Shown here: positions 36,571 to 44,959 of the stretch, piece by piece | Position numbering within the stretch: the stretch's first letter is position 1 | How the letters are laid out: each line of letters opens with the position of its first letter | Assembly: GCF_007671725.1 (NCBI RefSeq) | Contig: NZ_VCNM01000001.1 | Location: forward strand, 1,178,001 to 1,242,000 | Origin: Halorubrum depositum | GTDB taxonomy: Archaea; Halobacteriota; Halobacteria; Halobacteriales; Haloferacaceae | Direction of reading: 5' to 3' | DNA: 64,000 nucleotides | Translations under genes and position numbers: made by a program | The notes under the pieces: generated by a model | Told to the model about the DNA's origin: nothing | Seen by the model: only the letters and a program-made list of their open reading frames with translations | Databases searched by the model: none

Positions 36571-36596
36571 AGTGGGCTCGGGCGTGTTCGAACCTC
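36571..36596. repeat. Degenerate second copy of the tRNA-Val 3' end
   Basis: Matches 36685-36710 except at 36585 and 36595, and lies exactly 114 bases from it. The identity extends upstream into CGCGACAGCGACAG (36559 and 36673). It may be an older attachment scar or part of a 114-bp tandem duplication next to the tRNA gene. Confidence 0.7.
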
Positions 36597-36686
36597 ACTC
36601 ACTCCGCTCGCTCCGTTCCCTGCTTCGAACCGCGCCCTCAGACACGCACGACGCTGTCGCTCGCGGGGTGCTCGCGACAGCGACAG

Positions 36687-36760
36687 TGGGCTCGGGCGGG
36701 TTCGAACCGCCGATCTCAGCCTTGTAAAGGCCGCGTCATAACCAGCTAGACCACGAGCCC
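36687..36760 (-). tRNA. tRNA-Val (anticodon TAC)
   Basis: A 74-base cloverleaf on the minus strand. Acceptor GGGCTCG pairs with CGAGCCC and discriminator A is at 36687. Anticodon stem CGGCC/GGCTG encloses TTTACAA, giving TAC (reads GTA and related Val codons). T arm GGCGG-TTCGAAC-CCGCC. No intron. Its 3' end is duplicated at 35695-35720 and imperfectly at 36571-36596. Confidence 0.95.
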
Positions 36761-36821
36761 TCACGGGTTGCAACCCGCCCGGAGCGGAAAACGGTTTCTT
36801 TCTCCGACGCGACGATCGACC

Positions 36822-37301
36822 GTGAACCGCCGCCTCGCCGGGGTCGCCGCCGGCCTCGCGCTGATCGTCGCCGTCGCGATCGCCGTCGCCGCGGCGAACC
36901 CGGCCCTCCTGATCACCGGCTACGAGACGACGACCGTGGAAGCCGTCGACGGCGAGACCGGCGAGTCGCTCGCGACCGTCGAGGCCCGCGTCGCCGACGG
37001 TCTCGTGAAACAGTACGTGGGGCTCTCGGCGACCGGGGAACTCAAGGAGGGCGAGGGGATGCTGTTCGTCCACGAGGACGCCGCCGAGCGCGCCTACGTG
37101 ATGCGGGAGATGGCGTTTGCGCTCGACATCGTCTTCGTCGCCCCGGACGGGACGATCACGACGATCCACGAGGCGGAGCCGGAGTCGCGCCCCTACACCC
37201 GACACCGCGGCACGGGGCGGTACGTCCTCGAAGTGCCGCGCGGGTGGAGCGAGCGCCACGGCGTCGAGCCGGGCGATCGGATCGTCGTCGACCGCGAGTG
37301 A
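36822..37301 (+). CDS. DUF192-family protein
   Basis: 159 aa. An N-terminal signal-anchor helix (LAGVAAGLALIVAVAIAVAAA) is followed by the DUF192 beta domain: VADGLVKQYVGLSATGELKEGEGMLF, MREMAFALDIVFVAPDG and YVLEVPRGWSERHGVEPGD. Function of this widespread domain is not known. The GTG at 36822 directly precedes the RRLAG signal region; an upstream in-frame TTG would overlap the tRNA-Val promoter. Confidence 0.85.
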   Translation: MNRRLAGVAAGLALIVAVAIAVAAANPALLITGYETTTVEAVDGETGESLATVEARVADGLVKQYVGLSATGELKEGEGMLFVHEDAAERAYVMREMAFALDIVFVAPDGTITTIHEAEPESRPYTRHRGTGRYVLEVPRGWSERHGVEPGDRIVVDRE

Positions 37302-37370
37302 GAGACGTCGCCGAACGCGTCGGCCGAGCGCGACGAAACCGATTTCCCCCTCGCAGTCGTCGACCAGATC

Positions 37371-37778
37371 ATGACCGGGCTCCCCGCACGGATCGCGTGG
37401 AACCTCCGCCACCGCTGGCGGCGGGTGTTCGCGCTCCTCGTGGTGGGCGGCGGCGTCGCCGCCCCGTTCGTCACCGGGCTCTGGTGGACCCTCCCGCTGG
37501 TCTGGTTCTTCGGGCTGTTCGTCGCGCTCCCCGTGCTCCACACCCTGACGCGGCCCCTACCCGACCGTGACGGCGACGATGAGCGGGACGCCGACCCCGC
37601 GCTCGACGCCCTCCGGGAGCGCTACGCGCGCGGCGAGATCGACGAGCGGGAGTTCGAGCGGAAGCTCGACCGCCTGCTGGAGACCGAGGACGCCGAGACC
37701 GTCGACCGGGCCGGCGACGACGTCGCCGACCGGGTCCGCGAGGGGGTCCGGCGCGAGGTCGAACGGATCCGGGAGTGA
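37371..37778 (+). CDS. SHOCT-domain small membrane protein
   Basis: 135 aa. Two hydrophobic helices (FALLVVGGGVAAPFVTGLWW; LPLVWFFGLFVALPVLHTL) followed by the SHOCT motif ALDALRERYARGEIDEREFERKLDRLLETE and a charged C-terminal helix. SHOCT modules are thought to mediate oligomerisation. Common in haloarchaea, function unknown. Confidence 0.85.
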   Translation: MTGLPARIAWNLRHRWRRVFALLVVGGGVAAPFVTGLWWTLPLVWFFGLFVALPVLHTLTRPLPDRDGDDERDADPALDALRERYARGEIDEREFERKLDRLLETEDAETVDRAGDDVADRVREGVRREVERIRE

Positions 37779-37808
37779 CCGACGCGTGACCAGCCGACCG
37801 CTCCCGTC

Positions 37809-38468
37809 GTGATCCCGAGCGTCCTGACGTATCCGGTCCGCGGATCACCGCGTCTCGACGCCGTCGTTGTCGGCGGCGGGCTCCACCTGCTCGCCGTCTG
37901 GCTCCCCCTGCTGCCGCTCGTCGCGGTCGTCGGCTACCTCGCGCGGGTGCTCGCGGCGACCGCGACGACGGAGCCACACCGCGACCCGGGCCGACCCGGC
38001 TGGCGACCGATCCGCCCCCTGCTCGGCGACGGGCTCCGACTCTGTGCGACCGTCATCGGCTACCTCGCGGTCCCGGTCGTCCTCCTGACCGTGACCCTCG
38101 GAGGGCCGTTAGAGGGGATCGACCCGACCGGCACGACCGACGGGATCTTCTTCATCGTCGGGACCACCGTCTCGACGCTGCTGGCGGCGGCTATCTGCTA
38201 CCCGCTCCCGGCCGCGCTCGTCGCCGTCGCCCGGGAGCGCTCGCTGCGCGCGGCCGCCGACGCGACGCTCGTCGGGGTCGCGACCCGCGACGCCGGCTAC
38301 CTCGTCGCGGTCCTGCTCGCGGCCGGCGGCCTCGGCGTCACGTTCGCGGCGTACGCGACGCTCAACGCCGTCGCTGCGGGATTCTTCGTCGCGTTCTACG
38401 TCGAGGTCGTCGCCGCGGCCGCGGTCGGGACGGCGACCGGCCGGGCGTGGGAGCGACGGGGCGTCTAA
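37809..38468 (+). CDS. DUF4013-type polytopic membrane protein
   Basis: 219 aa with about five membrane helices. The layout VLTYPVRGSPRLDAVVVGGGLHLL..., PVVLLTVTLGG and the C-terminal GFFVAFYVEVVAAAAVGTATGRAW resembles haloarchaeal DUF4013 proteins. GTG start at 37809. It follows the SHOCT gene by 30 bases and may be cotranscribed. No function known. Confidence 0.75.
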   Translation: MIPSVLTYPVRGSPRLDAVVVGGGLHLLAVWLPLLPLVAVVGYLARVLAATATTEPHRDPGRPGWRPIRPLLGDGLRLCATVIGYLAVPVVLLTVTLGGPLEGIDPTGTTDGIFFIVGTTVSTLLAAAICYPLPAALVAVARERSLRAAADATLVGVATRDAGYLVAVLLAAGGLGVTFAAYATLNAVAAGFFVAFYVEVVAAAAVGTATGRAWERRGV

Positions 38469-38476
38469 GAGGCGGT

Positions 38477-39622
38477 TCAGACCCGCGATCGATTCAGATC
38501 GGCGTCTTCGAGCGACCGGCTGTGAACCGCCTCGCCGGACTTCCCGTCGAACACGTGGATCGCGTTCTCGGGGATCGCGATGACGGCTTCGGCCCCGGTG
38601 TCGATCTGGCGGAGCCCGTCGACCGTCGCGACCAGCTCCGGCCCGTCGTCGACCGAGAGGTGGACGACGTTCTCGTCGCCCATCGGCTCCACCACGTCGA
38701 CCACGGCGGCGAAGGCGTGGTCGCCCGCATCGGTCGCGTCGGCGCCAACGTCGACCGCGACGTCCTCGGGGCGAATCCCGAGTGTCACGGTCTCGCTGTC
38801 CGCGACCGTGGCGGCCGCCTCGTCGGCGAGGGGGTACCGGAACGCGCCGTCGACGAGCACGTCGCCCTCGACCGCGCAGCCGACGAAGTTCATCGACGGC
38901 TCGCCGATGAAGCCGGCGACAAACTGGTTCGCGGGACGGTGATACGCCTCCAGCGGCGTCGCCACCTGCTGGAGTTCACCCCCGTCGAGGATGGCGATCC
39001 GGTCGCCCATCGTCATCGCCTCCGTCTGGTCGTGCGTGACGTAGACGGTGGTCGTGTCGAGGTCGGCCTGAAGCTGTTGGAGCTCCGTGCGCATCTGCGA
39101 GCGGAGCTTCGCGTCGAGGTTGCTGAGCGGCTCGTCCATCAGGAACGCCTTCGGCTCGCGCACGATGGCGCGGCCGAGCGCGACGCGCTGCTGTTGCCCG
39201 CCAGAGAGCGCGCCGGGCTTGCGGTCGAGCAGCTCGGTGATGTCGAGCAGCTCCGCCGTCTCCTCGACGCGGCGATCCATCTCGTCGTCGTCGAGACCGG
39301 TCGACTCCTCTAACCCGAAGCGCATGTTCTGTCGGACGGTCATATGCGGGTACAGCGCGTAGCTCTGGAACACCATCGCGATATCCCGCTCGGCGGGACC
39401 CTGCTCGTTCATCCGCTCGCCGTCGAGTCTGATCTCCCCGTCCGTGATCGATTCGAGCCCGGCGACCATCCGCAGGGTCGTGGACTTGCCACAGCCCGAA
39501 GGGCCGACGAGGACGAGGAACTCTCCGTCCGAGATGTCCACGTTCACGTCGTCTACGGCGAGGACGGAGCCGTCCCCCTCGCCGAACCGTTTCGTCACCG
39601 AATCGAGTTCGAGTCGTGCCAT
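38477..39622 (-). CDS. CUT1-type sugar ABC importer ATPase (MalK/UgpC-like)
   Basis: 381 aa. Walker A GPSGCGKST, Q-loop MVFQSYALYPHMTV, signature LSGGQQQRVALGR, Walker B FLMDEPLSNLD, switch THDQTEAM; then the C-terminal TOBE/MalK regulatory domain (TLGIRPEDVAVD). Last gene of the four-gene operon; its ATG abuts the permease stop by a one-base overlap at 39622. Confidence 0.94.
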   Translation of the reverse strand: MARLELDSVTKRFGEGDGSVLAVDDVNVDISDGEFLVLVGPSGCGKSTTLRMVAGLESITDGEIRLDGERMNEQGPAERDIAMVFQSYALYPHMTVRQNMRFGLEESTGLDDDEMDRRVEETAELLDITELLDRKPGALSGGQQQRVALGRAIVREPKAFLMDEPLSNLDAKLRSQMRTELQQLQADLDTTTVYVTHDQTEAMTMGDRIAILDGGELQQVATPLEAYHRPANQFVAGFIGEPSMNFVGCAVEGDVLVDGAFRYPLADEAAATVADSETVTLGIRPEDVAVDVGADATDAGDHAFAAVVDVVEPMGDENVVHLSVDDGPELVATVDGLRQIDTGAEAVIAIPENAIHVFDGKSGEAVHSRSLEDADLNRSRV

Positions 39623-40500
39623 TATGTATCACCTGCGACGCCTTTCGCGAACTGCTCTCCGAAGAGGACGTACACGACGAGCGTCGGCAACGCCGCGACG
39701 AACGCCCCCGCCATCTGGAGGTTGAACTGCTGGACGAACGACCCCTGCAGCTGATTCAACGCGACCGTCACCACTTGGTTGGACGGGTCGCTGACCAGCA
39801 CGATGGCGAACAGGAGGTCGTTCCAGATCTGCGTGAACTGGTAGATGAGCGTCACCGCGAAGATCGGGATCGATAGCGGGAGGATGATACGGCGGTACAC
39901 CGTCGCCGCCGAGGCGCCGTCCAGCCGCGCCGCCTCCAGCATCTCGTCGTCGATCGTCGCGTAGTACGAGCGGAACAGCACCGTACAGATCGGGATCCCG
40001 TACGCGACGTGCGTGATCCCGAGGTTGATCAGCCCCTCGTTGTCGCTGACGATGCCGAGTGGGATCCGCCCGCCGAGGTCGACGAACGACCAGAACTGGG
40101 TCAGCGGCACCAGCACCGCCTGGTACGGGATGAACACGCCGGCGACGAACAGCATCAGGACGCCGACCTGTCCGCGCCAGCTGAGGTTCGTCAGCCCGTA
40201 CGCTGCGAGCGACCCGAACAGCGCCGACAGCACCGTCGCCGGCACCGCCATCGTGGCGCTGTTGAGAAGCCCGGCCGACAGCCGGTTAAACGCCGTTCCC
40301 CACGCCGAGAGGGTGAACTCCCCGAGCGGCGGGAGCGCGAACGGTGTCGTCGACCGGAAGCCGTCGGGCGTCTTGAACGCCGTCATGAAGCCGGACTCCA
40401 GCGGCGCGAGGTAAAAGGCGACCATCGCCAGTAGGACCGCGTACAGCGCGATCCGGGACGCGTCGAGGCCGAACGGCCCGTCGCTCGCGTCGGCGCTCAT
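39622..40500 (-). CDS. CUT1-type sugar ABC importer permease (MalG-like)
   Basis: 292 aa, six helices, with coupling loop EAARLDGASAATVYRRIILPLSIP. The N-terminal helix after DASRIALYAVLLAMVAFYLAP and the KTPDGF segment are usual for the second CUT1 permease. The start overlaps the upstream permease stop by four bases. Confidence 0.92.
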   Translation of the reverse strand: MSADASDGPFGLDASRIALYAVLLAMVAFYLAPLESGFMTAFKTPDGFRSTTPFALPPLGEFTLSAWGTAFNRLSAGLLNSATMAVPATVLSALFGSLAAYGLTNLSWRGQVGVLMLFVAGVFIPYQAVLVPLTQFWSFVDLGGRIPLGIVSDNEGLINLGITHVAYGIPICTVLFRSYYATIDDEMLEAARLDGASAATVYRRIILPLSIPIFAVTLIYQFTQIWNDLLFAIVLVSDPSNQVVTVALNQLQGSFVQQFNLQMAGAFVAALPTLVVYVLFGEQFAKGVAGDT

Positions 40501-41549
40501 AGCTCACCCCGCCGGTACTGGACGAACAGGTACGGCCCGATCACGCCGAGCGCCATGGCGAAAAGCACCATCGCGACGGCGGAGCCGTACGCCCACTGGA
40601 TGCGGTCGAAGGCGACGCGGTACATCATCACCGAGAGGATGTCGGCCGACTGCCCGGGGTTGACGCCGAACAGCACGAACAGGAAGTCGAACGCCTTCAG
40701 CGCGAACACGACGAGGACGACCGTCGCCGACATCGTCGAGGCCCGCAGCTGCGGGATGATCACGCGCCAGTAGAGCCGGAGCGTCGACGCGCCATCGATA
40801 CGCGCCGCCTCGTACTGGGCGTCCGGGATCGCTCGCAGACCGGCGAGGTACACGACCATGCAGTAGCCGGAGAACTGCCACATCAGCGCGAAGATGATCG
40901 CCGCCAGTTTGAACTGTGGATCGGAGAGCCACGCCTGCGTGAGCGAGTCGAGTCCGACCCCACGGAGGACCTCGTTAACGAGGCCGATCCGCGGGTTGTA
41001 CATCCACGACCAGAAGATGGCCGTGACGACGAACGAGAGGCTCATCGGCAGCAGGTAGATCGTCCGGAACGTGTTCTCGAGTCGGATCTTCTGGTCAACG
41101 AGTATCGCGACGAGTAGCCCCACGATCAGAGAGAGGACGGTGAACGCGAGCAGCAACACCAGCGTGTTGCGGAACGCGGCGTGGAACGACGCGTCCGTGA
41201 GCAGCCGCGTGTACATCTCCGTCGACAGCGACGAGTAGTCCGGCGAGCCGAGCCCCTCCCAGCCGGTCAGCGAGATGACGAAGTTCCAGCCGATCGCACC
41301 GTAGACGAAAAACAGCACGAGCAGTCCCGGCGGCCCCCAAAACGGGAGCGATTCGAGGAACCGATTGCGGCGGAACCGGGAGCGGAGCGACGGGGAAGAC
41401 GCGCCCGCGTCTTCCGTCCCGTCAACGGCCGCGCCGCCGTCGGTTCGGGCGGGAGCGGAGCCGGCCTCGCTCGTGGTGGTCACGTCGCTGTCGGCGGAGT
41501 CAGATCCGCCGGTGGCGCGCGTCAGTGCCGCAAAAATTCGTGAGGACAT
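40497..41549 (-). CDS. CUT1-type sugar ABC importer permease (MalF-like)
   Basis: 350 aa. A 55-residue disordered acidic N-terminus precedes helix 1 (PPGLLVLFFVYGAIGWNFVIS); the coupling loop is EAARIDGASTLRLYWRVIIPQLR. It lies 6 bases after the binding-protein gene. Confidence 0.92.
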   Translation of the reverse strand: MSSRIFAALTRATGGSDSADSDVTTTSEAGSAPARTDGGAAVDGTEDAGASSPSLRSRFRRNRFLESLPFWGPPGLLVLFFVYGAIGWNFVISLTGWEGLGSPDYSSLSTEMYTRLLTDASFHAAFRNTLVLLLAFTVLSLIVGLLVAILVDQKIRLENTFRTIYLLPMSLSFVVTAIFWSWMYNPRIGLVNEVLRGVGLDSLTQAWLSDPQFKLAAIIFALMWQFSGYCMVVYLAGLRAIPDAQYEAARIDGASTLRLYWRVIIPQLRASTMSATVVLVVFALKAFDFLFVLFGVNPGQSADILSVMMYRVAFDRIQWAYGSAVAMVLFAMALGVIGPYLFVQYRRGEL

Positions 41550-41555
41550 CGGTGG

Positions 41556-42899
41556 TCAGAACGCGTCGCGGATGCCCTCGTACGCCGCGCCGACGTCGAG
41601 GCTACCGTTGAAGTTGGCGAAGACTTCGGAGAGCGAGGACTGGATGGCCGGCGCGACGGCCGTCCCGTGCGCGATGGCCGGCGGCTGCGTGTTCGAGTTC
41701 TGGAAGTCCTCGAACTGTCGGGTGAGGAAGTCGCCGAACTCGTCCATCGGCACGTCAGTCCGGGGCGGGATCGAACCCTTGATGGGATTGAACCGCTCCT
41801 GTGCGTCGACGGTACCGGCGTAGTTGAGGAACTGCTCGGTCGCCTCCGGAGACGGGTTGTTCGTCGGGAAGACGAACGAGTCGATGACCGACTGGTAGAC
41901 GCCCGAGGTGCCCGGGAACGGCACCATGTCCCAGTCGTCCTCGAACTCGAAGTCCTCGGCGGAGCCGTACTGGCCGGCCGCCCAGTCGCCCTGGTGGAGG
42001 AACGCGGCGTCGCCCTCGATCACTCCGTTGTTCCCCTGGTCCCACGAGATGGATCCGGCGTCCTCGGGATAGTACTCAGCGTACGACGCGAGCGTCTCGA
42101 GCGAGGTGCGCACCTCGTCCTCGAGCGACTCGACGTCGCCGCCGATGAGAGTCTGGTAGTCGTCGACGCCCTGCTGGCCGATGAAGACGCTCTCCCACAG
42201 CTGGAGCGACGACCACGGGGCCTGCGTCTGGTGGGCCATCGGGGTGGCGTCGGTCTCGGCCGCGACGGTCTCCATCGCAGCGAGGAGCCCCTGCGGGTCG
42301 TCGATGTCGGTCGCGTCTACGCCGGCGTCCTCGAGGACGGAGACGTTATAAAACAGGTTGTTCAGTCGGTGGATGTTGATCGGAACGGAGACGAGGTTCC
42401 CTTCGGGCTGGGCGAGGTCGCGGACGCCGTCGAGGTAGGCGTCGCGCATCTCGTCGTCCCAGACGGAGTCGCCGATGTCCTCGAGCAGTCCCTCGTTCGT
42501 GTACGGCGTGAGCGCCTGTCCGGGCCAGATCTGGAACGTGCTCGGCGGGTTTCCGTCGATCACGCGGTTCTGGATCACCGTGTCGATCGCGGAGCCGGCG
42601 CCGCCGGGCGCCGGGTTGTCGACGATCTCGACGTCCGGATGTTCCTCTCGGAAGCCGTCGAGGAGGGCCTGATACGCGTCCTGTTCGCCGCCGGCGGTCC
42701 ACCAGTGGACGATCTCCAGTTCGGCGGAGTCGCCGCCGTCGGACCCGTCAGAGCCGTCACTGCCGTCAGAGCCGTCACTGCCGTCAGAGCCGTCGCCGGA
42801 ACAGCCGGCGATCCCCACGGTCGCGAGGGCCCCGGCGCCGGCCACGTAGTGGCGGCGGGTGAGTCGGTCCTCCGAACTTGCGCTGTTGTCACGTGACAT
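41556..42899 (-). CDS. Extracellular sugar-binding lipoprotein (family 1)
   Basis: 447 aa. Tat lipoprotein signal (RLTRRHYVAGAG...GIAGC), then a GSD-repeat linker and a family 1 solute-binding domain (LEIVHWWTAGGEQDAYQALLDGF, EHPDVEIVDNPAPGG, FLHQGDWAAGQYG). Resembles haloarchaeal glucose/carbohydrate-binding proteins of Tsg/Gts type; the sugar cannot be decided. First gene of the operon, with AT-rich promoter DNA upstream (about 42925-42965). Confidence 0.92.
   Translation of the reverse strand: MSRDNSASSEDRLTRRHYVAGAGALATVGIAGCSGDGSDGSDGSDGSDGSDGSDGGDSAELEIVHWWTAGGEQDAYQALLDGFREEHPDVEIVDNPAPGGAGSAIDTVIQNRVIDGNPPSTFQIWPGQALTPYTNEGLLEDIGDSVWDDEMRDAYLDGVRDLAQPEGNLVSVPINIHRLNNLFYNVSVLEDAGVDATDIDDPQGLLAAMETVAAETDATPMAHQTQAPWSSLQLWESVFIGQQGVDDYQTLIGGDVESLEDEVRTSLETLASYAEYYPEDAGSISWDQGNNGVIEGDAAFLHQGDWAAGQYGSAEDFEFEDDWDMVPFPGTSGVYQSVIDSFVFPTNNPSPEATEQFLNYAGTVDAQERFNPIKGSIPPRTDVPMDEFGDFLTRQFEDFQNSNTQPPAIAHGTAVAPAIQSSLSEVFANFNGSLDVGAAYEGIRDAF
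42747..42794. repeat. 18-bp in-frame tandem repeat in the lipoprotein linker
   Basis: Units at 42747-42764 and 42765-42782 are identical, with a partial third to 42794. They encode Gly-Ser-Asp repeats on the minus strand, making the flexible tether between lipid anchor and binding domain. Copy number changes would vary linker length without a frameshift. Confidence 0.8.
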
Positions 42900-43185
42900 G
42901 TGTCCGCGAGTTCGGATGCACCTTACTTAACGATTGATGTTTATTTACTCAAAATATTATTAAAAAACGGATCGCATAGTAAACAGCCGTAAACGGACTC
43001 TCCGTGGGAAAGAGGAAATGAGCGTCTTCTTCGGAACGTCGTCGCCGGCCCGTTTTTGAACGGTTTAGCCGGGGGTGATCGTAACGAATTGGTGCCGACT
43101 GGGCGTTCGCTCCCCGCCTCGACGACGGGTCGGCTCGGCGCACCGACCGACCGATTCTTGAGCGCCCGGCCCGGACCCACACGGC

Positions 43186-44235
43186 ATGGACGGACCGCTG
43201 TGGATCGACGCGCACGCTCCCGCGCTCGACGAGATCCGACAGGAGGAGGCCCGCGAGCGGCTGGAGCGCGCGGTCGACGAGCCGATGAACCTCGTCGTAC
43301 AGGGGCCGCCGGGGGTCGGGAAGACGGCGGCGACGCGGGCGCTGACCCGGGCCGCCCACGAGAATCCCGAGGGCGACCTGATCGAGATCAACGTCGCCGA
43401 CTTCTTCGGCCGGACGAAAAAGGAGATCCGGACCGACCCCCGCTTCGAGGGGTTCCTGCAGGGGCGGAGCCGGATGGCGAAACGCGACATGATAAATCGA
43501 GTTCTGAAGGAGTCGGCGTCGTACGCGCCGATGTCCGGCGAATACAAGACGATCTTGCTCGACAACGCCGAGTCGATCCGCGAGGACTTCCAGCAGGCGC
43601 TCCGGCGCGTGATGGAGAAGCACCACCGGACCACGCAGTTCGTGATCGCCACCCGCCAGCCGTCGAAGCTCATCGCGCCGATCCGGTCGCGCTGCTTCCC
43701 GGTGCGGATGCGCGCGCCGACCACCGACGAGACGATCGACGTCCTCGAGACGATCTGCGACCGTGAGGGGGTCGAGTACGACGCCGACGGGCTGGAGTTC
43801 GTCGCCAGCGCGGCCGGCGGCGACCTCCGCGAGGCGATCCTCTCCGCGCAGGCGACCGCGGTCGAGGGAGGCGAGGTCACGATGTCGACCGCCTACGAGA
43901 CGCTCGGCGAGGTCGGCGACGACGACGCGATCCGCGGGGCGCTCGGCGACGCCCGCGCCGGCGACCTGAAGGACGCGCGGTCGACCCTCGACGATCTCCT
44001 CGACGACGGGGGGTACGACGGCGGGGAGCTCCTCCGGGAGGTCCTGCGGGTCGCCCGCGCCGGCTCCGAGTACGGCGGCGACGACCTCGCGCGGCTCCAC
44101 GTGCTCGCCGGCGAGGCCGACCTCGACCTCACCGACGGCCTCGACGACCGGACCCACCTCACGCACCTACTCGCGGCGTGGGCGGCCGGCCGCACCGAGC
44201 TCCGACCCGACCTCCGCGACCCGGTGGAGGCGTGA
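43186..44235 (+). CDS. rfcC: Replication factor C small-subunit paralog (AAA+ ATPase)
   Basis: 349 aa. Clamp-loader AAA+ fold: Walker A GPPGVGKT (residues 40-47), the conserved RFC segment INVADFFGRTKKEI, Walker B-like ILLDNAES, sensor 1 TTQFVIATRQPSKLI and SRC motif PIRSRCF. Walker B reads Asp-Asn-Ala-Glu, not the usual Asp-Glu-Ala-Asp, as I recall for the second small subunit of haloarchaea. It loads the PCNA clamp with the RfcA and large-subunit partners, which are not in this window. Two bases separate it from the next gene. Confidence 0.85.
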   Translation: MDGPLWIDAHAPALDEIRQEEARERLERAVDEPMNLVVQGPPGVGKTAATRALTRAAHENPEGDLIEINVADFFGRTKKEIRTDPRFEGFLQGRSRMAKRDMINRVLKESASYAPMSGEYKTILLDNAESIREDFQQALRRVMEKHHRTTQFVIATRQPSKLIAPIRSRCFPVRMRAPTTDETIDVLETICDREGVEYDADGLEFVASAAGGDLREAILSAQATAVEGGEVTMSTAYETLGEVGDDDAIRGALGDARAGDLKDARSTLDDLLDDGGYDGGELLREVLRVARAGSEYGGDDLARLHVLAGEADLDLTDGLDDRTHLTHLLAAWAAGRTELRPDLRDPVEA

Positions 44236-44237
44236 CG

Positions 44238-44870
44238 ATGGCGCGGAGCCCGCCGCTCGCGCGCGTCCTCCCGTTCCCGGTCGTCGACGAGGCGTGGCGG
44301 CTGGCGCTGGTCCCCGCCCTCGTCGGGGCCGCGGCGCTCCCCCTCCTCCCCCCGGTCGGCGCCGCCCTCGTCGCGCTCGCGCTCGGGGTCCTCTGGTTCC
44401 ACCGCGACCCCGACCGAACCCCGCCGGACGCGGAGGGCGTCGTCGTCGCCCCCGCAGACGGCACCGTCTCGGTCGTGCGCGAGGAGGGGACTCGCCTGCG
44501 GGTGGGCGTGTTCATGAACGTCACCGACGTCCACGTGAACCGCGCGCCGATCGCCGGCGAGGTCCGCGAGGTGCGGCACCGCCCCGGCGCGAACCGGCCC
44601 GCGTTCAGCAAGGAGTCCGACCGCAACGAGCAGGTCGCGATCGACTTCGGCGAGTACGAGCTGCTGGTCATCGCCGGCTGGTTCGCCCGCCGGATCCACC
44701 CGTCCGTGGAGCCGGGCGACGCCGTCGACCGCGGCGAGCGCGTCGGCCACGTCTCGTTCGGCTCCCGCGCCGACGTAATCTTCCCCGCCGACGTCGACGA
44801 GGACGACCTCCTCGTGCGCGAGGGCGACGCGGTCCGCGCGGGCGAGACGATCATCGCGGAGCGGGACTGA
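44238..44870 (+). CDS. asd: Archaetidylserine/phosphatidylserine decarboxylase proenzyme
   Basis: 210 aa, short PSD type. Two hydrophobic segments near the N-terminus, then VVVAPADGTVSVV, FMNVTDVHVNRAPIAGEV (catalytic His region) and the self-cleavage site in HVSFGSRADVIFPAD, where Ser of GSR would become the pyruvoyl group. It converts archaetidylserine to archaetidylethanolamine at the membrane. ATG at 44238, two bases after the rfcC-type stop. Confidence 0.87.
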   Translation: MARSPPLARVLPFPVVDEAWRLALVPALVGAAALPLLPPVGAALVALALGVLWFHRDPDRTPPDAEGVVVAPADGTVSVVREEGTRLRVGVFMNVTDVHVNRAPIAGEVREVRHRPGANRPAFSKESDRNEQVAIDFGEYELLVIAGWFARRIHPSVEPGDAVDRGERVGHVSFGSRADVIFPADVDEDDLLVREGDAVRAGETIIAERD

Positions 44871-44959
44871 GGGTCATCGCCGAGCGGGAGAGAGTGATCG
44901 CCGAGCGGGAGTGGGACGACGCTCGGCTTGACGGAGTGAGCCCCTCCGGCTCCGGCGCG

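Noticed and set aside
42747-42794. CRISPR-like short tandem repeats
   Set aside because: Repeats are contiguous, in frame and encode a Gly-Ser-Asp linker; no spacers and no cas genes.
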